Assembly: GCF_902497895.1 (NCBI RefSeq)
Contig: NZ_CABVHQ010000017.1
Location: forward strand, 33,535 to 97,534
Reading direction: 5' to 3'
Length of the DNA stretch: 64,000 nucleotides
From: Pseudomonas fluorescens
Lineage (GTDB): Bacteria; Pseudomonadota; Gammaproteobacteria; Pseudomonadales; Pseudomonadaceae
The translations under genes and the position numbers were made by a program. Below are positions 57,897-64,000 of this stretch, in pieces; the first letter of the stretch is position 1; each line of letters begins with the position of its first letter. Under the pieces are notes generated by a model that was given only the letters and a program-made list of their open reading frames with translations, searched no databases and had not been told where the DNA came from.

Positions 57897-58121
57897 ATGA
57901 GAAAATTTATATTGGCGGTAGGTTTGTTGAGCATTGCGGGAACAGCCCTTGCAGACGGCAAGCCGTGCGAAGAGTTGAAAGCAGAGATTGCAGCGAAGCT
58001 CGATGCCAAAGGCATTGCGAACTACTCGCTGGAAATTGTCGATAAAGGCACAGTGGCTGACGGCAAAGTGGTGGGCACCTGTGAAAAGGGCAGCAAAGAA
58101 ATCGTCCTCAAGCGAGATTAA
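57897..58121 (+). CDS. DUF1161 secreted small protein (copy 1)
   Basis: 74 residues. Signal peptide about 1-19 (FILAVGLLSIAGTALA), then the DUF1161 domain with KPCEELKAEIAAKLDAKGI and VVGTCEKGSKEIVL; two cysteines probably form a disulfide in the periplasm. Function unknown. A second copy lies at 60096. Confidence 0.88.
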   Translation: MRKFILAVGLLSIAGTALADGKPCEELKAEIAAKLDAKGIANYSLEIVDKGTVADGKVVGTCEKGSKEIVLKRD

Positions 58122-58183
58122 TGCTGCCTGGACATTAAAACCGACGCGGTTGCATCGGCTTTTTTATGGACGCTTTTTGACTG

Positions 58184-59185
58184 TCAGCCCTTCATCACTT
58201 GCGCCAGCAATTCGTAGGAATGCACCCGATCGGCATGCTCATACAGGTCGCAGGTGAAAATCAGCTCATCGGCTCCCGTCTGTTCGATCAGCACCTCCAG
58301 CTTGGCGCGGATTTTCTCCGGACTGCCGACCATCGCCAAGCCAAGGAAACTGGCCACCGCTTCTTTCTCATGGGGCAGCCACAGGCCGTCCATGCTTTTC
58401 ACCGGTGGGCGCTGCACCAGGCTCTGGCCGCGCATCAGGGCGAGAATCCGTTGATAGACCGAGGTCGCCAGGTAATCGGCCTGCTCATCGGTGTCTGCGG
58501 CCACCAGCGGTACGCCAAGCATCACGTAGGGCTTTTCAAGCACCGCCGAAGGCTTGAAGTGGTTGCGGTAGACGCGAATCGCTTCGTGCATGTAGCGCGG
58601 AGCGAAATGTGAGGCGAAGGCGTAGGGCAAACCGCGCTCCCCGGCCAGTTGCGCACTGAACAGGCTCGAACCCAGCAACCAGACCGGCACATTAGTACCG
58701 GTGCCCGGAACGGCGATCACTTTTTGATCAGGTGTGCGCGGGCCGAGGTAGCGCATCAGTTCGGCGACATCTTCGGGGAAATCGTCGGCGCTGCCAGAGC
58801 GTTCACGGCGCAGGGCGCGAGCGGTCATCTGATCGGAACCCGGCGCACGGCCGAGGCCGAGGTCGATCCGCCCCGGATACAGGCTTTCCAGGGTGCCGAA
58901 CTGCTCGGCGATGATTAGCGGCGCATGGTTGGGCAGCATCACGCCGCCGGAGCCGACCCGAATGGTCGACGTGCCGCCCGCCAGATAACCCAGGAGGACC
59001 GCGGTCGCGGAGCTGGCGATGCCATCCATGTTGTGGTGTTCGGCGACCCAGAAGCGCTGGTAGCCGAATTTCTCGACCTGTTGCGCCAGGTCCAGCGAGT
59101 TGCGCAGCGATAGCGCCGGGCTGCCGTTCTCACGCACAGGCACCAGGTCGAGGGTCGAGAACTTGATATCAGACAGTTGTTTCAT
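58184..59185 (-). CDS. LLM-class flavin-dependent oxidoreductase
   Basis: 333 residues, bacterial-luciferase-like TIM barrel: [60 protein letters not shown] and [11 protein letters not shown] match the single-domain LLM family (YhbW type). Substrate unknown. Divergent from the OsmC gene. Confidence 0.9.
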   Translation of the reverse strand: MKQLSDIKFSTLDLVPVRENGSPALSLRNSLDLAQQVEKFGYQRFWVAEHHNMDGIASSATAVLLGYLAGGTSTIRVGSGGVMLPNHAPLIIAEQFGTLESLYPGRIDLGLGRAPGSDQMTARALRRERSGSADDFPEDVAELMRYLGPRTPDQKVIAVPGTGTNVPVWLLGSSLFSAQLAGERGLPYAFASHFAPRYMHEAIRVYRNHFKPSAVLEKPYVMLGVPLVAADTDEQADYLATSVYQRILALMRGQSLVQRPPVKSMDGLWLPHEKEAVASFLGLAMVGSPEKIRAKLEVLIEQTGADELIFTCDLYEHADRVHSYELLAQVMKG

Positions 59186-59428
59186 AAACCTGCTTCTCCA
59201 ATGGGTGCGCAGGCTTTTGTCACGAGCCCAAACCTGCCGATTACTACTAGCCTGTACTATGAAATGTGGGCATATACCCGAGTTTCAATAGCTGAGTTGA
59301 ATTTGCCTACCAGATAAGCGGTTCGATCCGACAAGGTGAACTTTGCCAAGCGTTCTATCCTCAGAACCCTAGTAACGGAAAACCATGAAGGCGCGACCCC
59401 CCTCGCGCTGGATCTTGAGGAGACAGAG

Positions 59429-59860
59429 ATGAGTATCAAAAAGAAAGCATCGGCTCATTGGGTCGGTGATCTGAAAACCGGCGTGGGTGCTATTTCGACT
59501 GAAACCGGGGTCCTGAAAAATGCCCCTTATGGCTTCAAGGCGCGCTTCGAAGGTGGCCCGGGTACCAACCCGGAAGAACTGATCGGCGCCGCTCACGCAG
59601 GTTGTTTCTCCATGGCGTTTTCGATGATTCTCGGCGAAGCCAACCTGAAAGCTACCAGCATCGATACCAATGCCGAGGTGACGCTGGACCAGGTCGACGG
59701 CGGTTTTGCGATTACTGCCGTGCACCTGACGCTCAAGGCGAAAATCCCTGGCGCCACTCAGCAGCAATTTGACGAGTTGAGCAAAAAAGCCAAAGAAGGC
59801 TGCCCGGTGTCGAAGGTGTTGAATGCCAAGATCACCCTTGATGGGACGTTGGAGAGCTGA
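59429..59860 (+). CDS. osmC: OsmC-family peroxiredoxin
   Basis: 143 residues from the ATG at 59429 (TTGAGGAGA ribosome site). Two redox cysteines in GAAHAGCFSMAFSMIL and AKEGCPVSKVLNAKI. Reduces organic hydroperoxides; OsmC proteins are usually stress- and RpoS-controlled. The 243-base upstream gap has no other gene. Confidence 0.92.
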   Translation: MSIKKKASAHWVGDLKTGVGAISTETGVLKNAPYGFKARFEGGPGTNPEELIGAAHAGCFSMAFSMILGEANLKATSIDTNAEVTLDQVDGGFAITAVHLTLKAKIPGATQQQFDELSKKAKEGCPVSKVLNAKITLDGTLES

Positions 59861-59883
59861 TCCAGAAATTTAGTGAGCCTCTA

Positions 59884-59979
59884 AAGATCGCAGCCTGCGG
59901 CAGCTCCTACAGTTGGCGTACACCCGCGAGATTAAGGGTATACGCGGTCAACGTAGGAGCTGCCGCAGGCTGCGATCTT
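59884..59979. repeat. REP pair, family A (inverted)
   Basis: Inverted copies at about 59884-59910 and 59953-59979 of the GATCGCAGCCTGCGGCAG repeat, between osmC and the second DUF1161 gene. The inner arms TACACCCGCGAGATTAAGGG resemble the loop of the 47188 pair. Confidence 0.88.
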
Positions 59980-60095
59980 TAGGGGCCAATGCTGGATGTG
60001 AGCCAAATCAGAACCCGATTTATAAAACTGTGGTCGAATGAGTGACTGCGGCTGTAGCGCATGCTCTTGCGCGCCGTATCAAGGGAGCTTTAACC

Positions 60096-60329
60096 ATGAA
60101 ACGTTTTGCTTTGGCGGTTATCTGTTGCGCGCTGGCCACTTCGGCTCTGGCAGCACCAAAGTCCTGTGAAGAGCTCAAGGCCGAAATCGAAGCGAAGATT
60201 CAGTCCAATAATGTGGCGTCCTACACCCTGGAAATTGTCAGTAATGAAGAGGTGCATGACAAAAACATGGTGGTCGGTAGCTGTGAATACGGCACCAGGA
60301 AAATCATCTATCAAAGAAACGACAAGTAG
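60096..60329 (+). CDS. DUF1161 secreted small protein (copy 2)
   Basis: 77 residues from the ATG at 60096 (AAGGGAG ribosome site). Signal peptide about 1-19 (RFALAVICCALATSALA) and the same domain as copy 1 (SCEELKAEIEAKIQSNNVASYTLEIV, VVGSCEYGTRKIIY). About half the mature residues match copy 1. Function unknown; convergent with the lipoprotein gene 7 bases away. Confidence 0.88.
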   Translation: MKRFALAVICCALATSALAAPKSCEELKAEIEAKIQSNNVASYTLEIVSNEEVHDKNMVVGSCEYGTRKIIYQRNDK

Positions 60330-60336
60330 CTGCCGA

Positions 60337-60756
60337 TCAAGGCACGCAGTTCACCCTCCGATCTTCTGCGACGATCTCGCGCTTGGCGTTATACAGCCGG
60401 GCACTGGCGTTGAAAGCTAGCGAGCGGGCCTCCAGGCGATAACGCTGGCCTGCTTCGAAGTGGTCGTAGCGCACCGTCAGATAACACATGCGCTCCTGCG
60501 GGCTGGCCATTATGTTCACCCCACCGCCGTAAATTTCGAAGTCGAAGCGTACTTGCAGTTCATGGCTGCCGGGAGTGACCTGGAAAAAGCGCCCGTCACG
60601 CAACTTTTGCTTGTCCAGGCGCTCGGCCATGACCATTTTGCCGCCCGGGGTCGGGGTGGCGAGGTCGACCCAGGCCAGTTGCGGGTCGACCGCCGGCAAC
60701 GGGCTGGCGCAGGCGGCGAGCGAACCGAGCGCGAGTAACAGCAGTGGCGTACGCAT
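60337..60756 (-). CDS. Predicted lipoprotein (paralogue 1)
   Basis: 139 residues from the ATG at 60756. Lipobox LAAC at about 13-16 (MRTPLLLLALGSLAAC). Mature part has GRFFQVTPGSHELQVRFDFEI and MCYLTVRYDHFEAGQRYRLEA, and is similar to the neighbouring upstream gene. Function unknown; a conserved Pseudomonas family. Confidence 0.8.
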   Translation of the reverse strand: MRTPLLLLALGSLAACASPLPAVDPQLAWVDLATPTPGGKMVMAERLDKQKLRDGRFFQVTPGSHELQVRFDFEIYGGGVNIMASPQERMCYLTVRYDHFEAGQRYRLEARSLAFNASARLYNAKREIVAEDRRVNCVP

Positions 60757-60796
60757 GATGAAATCCCGAACGGTCAGGCTTTCAGCATAGCGCCGA

Positions 60797-61210
60797 TCAG
60801 GTGCGTTGACAGCCTGCCGGCTGTCCTTGGCCAACCACCTTTCGCTGCTGGTCATAGAGCTTGGCCCACGGCCGGAATCCAATGCTCCCGGCTTGCAGCT
60901 GATAACGCTGGCCGGCGTTGAAATCCTTGAATTTCACACTCAACTGACAGTCACGCCAGAGCGGTTCGGCGTCCGGCCCGATATTGGTCGGCTCCACCGG
61001 GAATTGATAACGCACGATTAGTTCATGGCTGCCGGGCGGGACTTCGAAAAAGCGTTTGTCGGTCGAGGTTTTGTCGTCGACTTCCAGAGCTTGCAGTGCC
61101 CTGTCCTGATGAGCCTCAAGATCGATCCAGGCCTGTGACGGGTCAGGGTCGGGCAGTCCAGCGCAGCCAGCTAACATCAGCAGGCCACTCGTTAGCATTA
61201 ACTTGCGCAT
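60797..61210 (-). CDS. Predicted lipoprotein (paralogue 2)
   Basis: 137 residues from the ATG at 61210. Lipobox LAGC at about 13-16 (MRKLMLTSGLLMLAGC). Shares with its neighbour KRFFEVPPGSHELIVRYQF, CQLSVKFKDFNAGQRYQLQA and the C-terminal Cys, so the two arose by tandem duplication. Divergent from the metalloprotease gene. Function unknown. Confidence 0.8.
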   Translation of the reverse strand: MRKLMLTSGLLMLAGCAGLPDPDPSQAWIDLEAHQDRALQALEVDDKTSTDKRFFEVPPGSHELIVRYQFPVEPTNIGPDAEPLWRDCQLSVKFKDFNAGQRYQLQAGSIGFRPWAKLYDQQRKVVGQGQPAGCQRT

Positions 61211-61284
61211 AGCGAAGCTCCGGGTGGGCGAGATAGTCTTGCAAGCGGACACTCACAGGACGATTCGATTTGGAAAGGCAGCGT

Positions 61285-62361
61285 ATGAGCCACGGGGTAC
61301 TCGACCGTAAGTTTGGCCTTTGGTTTCCAGGACTGCTGCTTTTACTGCTGAACGGTTGTTCGAGCGTCAGTTATTACAGTCAGTTGGCCAGTGGTCAGTG
61401 GCAGTTGCTGCGCGCGCGTGAGCCGGTGGCCGAGGTGATTGCCGATCCGGCCCGAGACCCGACATTGCGCCAGCATCTGATGCAATCGCAGGAGGCCCGC
61501 GAATTTGCCAGCCAGCATCTGCACCTGCCGGACAATAAAAGTTATCGGTTGTACGCCGATATCGGGCGGCCGTTTGTGGTGTGGAACGTGTTTGCCACGA
61601 CCGAGTTTTCCCTGACCCCGCAGAATCATTGTTTCCCGATTGCCGGGTGTGTGGCCTATCGCGGTTATTACAGCCTGGGTGCGGCGCGGGGTGAGGCCGC
61701 GTTGCAGCGTCAGCAAGGCATGGACGTGTCGATCGGCGGCGTGGAGGCCTACTCGACCCTGGGCTGGTTCAACGATCCGATCATCAGCTCGATGATGCAC
61801 TGGGGCGATGAGCGCTTGGCGACGCTGATCTTCCATGAGCTGGCGCATCAGCGTTTTTATGTGCAGGACGATACTGAGTTCAATGAATCCTTCGCCACCT
61901 TCGTCGAGCAGGAAGGGACTCGTCAGTGGCGTGCAGCCCGTGGATTGCCACCGGACAGCGGGGCCGATGTGCTGCAGCGCGAGCAATTCATTCAGCTTGT
62001 CCTGAAGACGCGCACCCGGCTTGAACAGCTGTATGCACTGCCGCTGTCGGCTGAACGCATGCGCCAGCGCAAAGCCGCGGAGTTTGAACGGTTGCGCAGC
62101 GAGTATCGTCAGTTACGCGATAGCGAATGGGCCGGGGCGACTCGTTACGATGCCTGGATCAATGCACCGATGAACAACGCCAGGCTGCTGCCCTTTGGTT
62201 TGTACGACCAATGGGTACCGGCGTTTGCCGAATTGTTCCGGCAGTCAGGAAGTGATTGGCCGAGTTTTTATGCCGAGGTGGAAAAGCTCGGCGGGCTGCC
62301 GCTGGAGCAGCGCAAGGTGGCGCTGGCCAGGCTGGCGCGGTCCAGCGCCATCGCTGGCTGA
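61285..62361 (+). CDS. Predicted lipoprotein aminopeptidase (DUF2265-type metalloprotease)
   Basis: 358 residues from the ATG at 61285 (GGAAAGG ribosome site); a TTG at 61270 is the alternative. Lipobox LLNGC near residue 25, then a zinc-peptidase motif HELAHQ with a downstream Glu in FNESFATFVEQEG, as in the family annotated as putative aminopeptidases. Likely outer-membrane or periplasmic. Substrate unknown. Confidence 0.85.
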   Translation: MSHGVLDRKFGLWFPGLLLLLLNGCSSVSYYSQLASGQWQLLRAREPVAEVIADPARDPTLRQHLMQSQEAREFASQHLHLPDNKSYRLYADIGRPFVVWNVFATTEFSLTPQNHCFPIAGCVAYRGYYSLGAARGEAALQRQQGMDVSIGGVEAYSTLGWFNDPIISSMMHWGDERLATLIFHELAHQRFYVQDDTEFNESFATFVEQEGTRQWRAARGLPPDSGADVLQREQFIQLVLKTRTRLEQLYALPLSAERMRQRKAAEFERLRSEYRQLRDSEWAGATRYDAWINAPMNNARLLPFGLYDQWVPAFAELFRQSGSDWPSFYAEVEKLGGLPLEQRKVALARLARSSAIAG

Positions 62362-62400
62362 ACCGCACTATCAATCCCGCTGTGGCCGCCTGGCCGTGGC

Positions 62401-63630
62401 TCAGCCGAAGAACCAGTAACACACCAGGATCGCCGCCACCACGCCGGCAAACTCGGCCAGCAGCGCGCAACCTACCGCATGGCGAGCACGTTGAATGCCG
62501 ACGGCGCCGAAGTACACCGCCAGTACGTAGAAGGTGGTTTCGGTACTGCCCTGAATGATTGCGGCCGCCAGCGCCGGGAAGCTGTCCACGCCCTGGGTCT
62601 GCATGGTTTCGATCAACATGGCGCGGGCGGCGCTGCCGGAGAAGGGTTTGACCAGCGCCGTCGGCAGGGCATCGACGAAGCGAGTATCCCAGCCGAGCCA
62701 TTCCACCAGGTGACGAATGCCGTCCAGGCCGAAGTCCAGCGCCCCGGACGCCCTCAGCACGCCCACCGCACAGAGCATCGCCACCAGGTACGGCAGCAGG
62801 TTCTTGGCAACATCGAAGCCTTCTTTGGCGCCTTCGATGAATGCTTCATAGACCTTGACCTTCCTTAGCGCGCCGATCACCAGAAACAGCATGATCAAGC
62901 CGAACAATGTCAGGTTGCCGAGAATCGATGACAGGCTGGCCAGCGCTGTCGCGGAAAGCGTCGCCAGCAAGGCCATGAAACTGCCCAGCAGCAAGGCACC
63001 CGGGATCAGGTAGGCCAGCACCACCGGGTCCCACAGCCGCAGGCGCTGCATGACCGCCACCGACAGCAGGCCAACCAGGGTCGAGGCGCTGGTGGCCAGC
63101 AGGATCGGCAGGAACACCAGTGTCGGGTCAGGGGCGCCTTGCTGGGCGCGGTACATGAAGATCGTCACCGGCAGCAGGGTCAGCGACGAGGCATTGAGCA
63201 CCAGGAACAGAATCTGCGCGTTGCTCGCCGTGGTCGAGCTGGGGTTGATGTCCTGCAAGGCGCGCATGGCCTTTAGACCAATCGGCGTGGCCGCGTTGTC
63301 CAGACCCAGGCCATTGGCGGCGAAGTTCAGGGTGATCAAGCCAATGGCCGGGTGGCCTGCGGGGACTTCCGGCATCAGGCGCAAGAACAGCGGACCGAGC
63401 GCCTTGGCCAGCCAGTCAACGATCCCGGCCTTTTCGGCGATCCGCAAAAAACCCAGCCAGAGGGTCAGGGTGCCGAACAGCAGGACCATGACCTCCACCG
63501 ACAATTTGGCCATGCCGAAGATGCTTTCCACCATCGCCGAGAAAATCCCGGCGTTGCCCCCAATCAACCACTGCGCCAGTGCCGAAACGGCAGCCACGAT
63601 GAAGAAGCTAAGCCATAGGCCATTGAGCAT
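62401..63630 (-). CDS. Fused SpmA/SpmB nucleoside-recognition-domain membrane protein
   Basis: 409 residues, about 10 membrane helices in two homologous halves. The first half (GLGLDNAATPIGLKAMRALQ, about 110-130) resembles spore maturation protein A; the second (GFDVAKNLLPYLVAMLCAVGVL and IIQGSTETTFYVLAVYFGAVGI) resembles SpmB. Pseudomonas does not sporulate, so the name reflects homology only; the role is unknown, perhaps small-molecule transport. Confidence 0.88.
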   Translation of the reverse strand: MLNGLWLSFFIVAAVSALAQWLIGGNAGIFSAMVESIFGMAKLSVEVMVLLFGTLTLWLGFLRIAEKAGIVDWLAKALGPLFLRLMPEVPAGHPAIGLITLNFAANGLGLDNAATPIGLKAMRALQDINPSSTTASNAQILFLVLNASSLTLLPVTIFMYRAQQGAPDPTLVFLPILLATSASTLVGLLSVAVMQRLRLWDPVVLAYLIPGALLLGSFMALLATLSATALASLSSILGNLTLFGLIMLFLVIGALRKVKVYEAFIEGAKEGFDVAKNLLPYLVAMLCAVGVLRASGALDFGLDGIRHLVEWLGWDTRFVDALPTALVKPFSGSAARAMLIETMQTQGVDSFPALAAAIIQGSTETTFYVLAVYFGAVGIQRARHAVGCALLAEFAGVVAAILVCYWFFG

Positions 63631-63687
63631 CAGGTAAATCCCCCAAAAGATGCGGCGAATGATAGCGGTCGATTGCCAGAAACAACA

Positions 63688-63705
63688 AACCCCGGTTTCC
63701 CGGGG
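63688..63705 (-). terminator. Terminator after the symporter gene
   Basis: ACCCCGG / CCGGGGT with a 4-base loop; on the minus strand followed by TTGTTGTTT. Lies 27 bases after the symporter stop and upstream of the SpmA/B gene. Confidence 0.75.
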
Positions 63706-63732
63706 TCTGGTTTGGTCAGCCTCAACAGGGCC

Positions 63733-64000
63733 TTAGTTAGTGGAAGTCTCGCCAGCTGGCAGCGGCTCTTTGCTGCGCCAGTGTGGCAGGGAGTTCCAGT
63801 AGCGTTGGCCTTTGGCGTCGTCGTACATGCCTTCCCAGCGCGAGATGACCAGCACGGCAAGGGCATTGCCGATCACGTTCAGCGCGGTACGGGCCATGTC
63901 CATGATGCGGTCGACACCGGCAATGAACGCCAGCCCTTCCAATGGAATCCCGACACTGCCCAGGGTCGCCAGCAGCACCACGAAGGACACGCCCGGTACA
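63733..64000 (-). CDS. Dicarboxylate/amino acid:cation symporter, C-terminal part (cut by window edge)
   Basis: The last 88 residues, open at the window end. GVSFVVLLATLGSVGIPLEG, AFIAGVDRIMDMARTALNV and GNALAVLVISRWEGMYD match the last re-entrant loop and helix 8 of the DAACS family (GltP/DctA type), including the Asp and the Arg-Thr substrate-binding region. The Arg in MDMARTALNV fits acidic amino-acid or C4-dicarboxylate carriers. Confidence 0.9.
   Translation of the reverse strand, partial: VPGVSFVVLLATLGSVGIPLEGLAFIAGVDRIMDMARTALNVIGNALAVLVISRWEGMYDDAKGQRYWNSLPHWRSKEPLPAGETSTN

Noticed and set aside
62401..63630. Sporulation function suggested by SpmA/SpmB similarity
   Set aside because: Pseudomonas does not form spores; similarity reflects a membrane-domain family.

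Overview
The window is a chromosome segment centred on the replication origin of a Pseudomonas, most likely of the P. fluorescens group. Three things indicate this. The gene order rpmH-rnpA-yidD-yidC-mnmE-mnmG-rsmG-parA-parB-atp to the left of the origin and dnaA-dnaN-recF-gyrB to its right is the Pseudomonas one. The genes beyond gyrB (lysophosphatidate acyltransferase, gmhB, glySQ, tag, lipid A acyltransferase, trkA-rsmB-fmt-def, tsaP, dprA, tsaC, qor, hemF, aroE, betC, trpBA/trpI) follow the P. aeruginosa PA0005-PA0037 order. The intergenic spaces carry REP pairs of the type common in P. fluorescens-group genomes. No rRNA, tRNA or CRISPR array was seen.

Left arm (1-22.9 kb, all minus strand, co-directional with the leftward fork): a cut-off PNPOx-type oxidoreductase gene, a glutathione S-transferase and a LysR regulator; then glmS with its DeoR-type regulator (and the probable attTn7 site at the glmS end), glmU, the complete nine-gene atp operon with a well-formed promoter, parBA-rsmG-mnmG, mnmE, yidC-yidD-rnpA and the short rpmH gene (22772-22906). 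The 565-bp rpmH-dnaA gap is oriC, with five exact DnaA boxes. A second cluster of boxes lies in the mnmE-mnmG gap. Two parS sites lie inside recF.

Right arm (23.5-64 kb, mixed strands): dnaA-dnaN-recF-gyrB; a lagging-strand block of acyltransferase, gmhB, glyS and glyQ; tag and a lipid A acyltransferase; a TPR protein; the lagging-strand trkA-rsmB-fmt-def block; tsaP, dprA, tsaC, qor, hemF and aroE. From about 47 kb the content is more accessory: a SulP anion transporter, a remnant of an insertion sequence, a choline-O-sulfate unit (betC, choline-binding protein, divergent LysR), an NAD(P)-binding protein, a DOPA-dioxygenase-like protein, trpBA with trpI, small stress-type proteins (DUF883, dodecin, OsmC, two DUF1161 proteins), two paralogous lipoproteins beside a lipoprotein metalloprotease, a fused SpmA/SpmB-type membrane protein, and the end of a dicarboxylate/glutamate symporter.

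The most interesting features not explained by the genes are these. Exact TTATCCACA sequences are strongly over-represented through the region (at least 29 counted by eye, about 0.5 expected). A 219-bp MITE-like element with imperfect terminal inverted repeats and a TA target duplication sits between dprA and tsaC. Two tandem perfect hairpins separate atpB from atpE. One LysR gene seems to lack a usual start codon. Nothing in the window looks like a wholly new multi-gene system; most of it is the conserved origin region.
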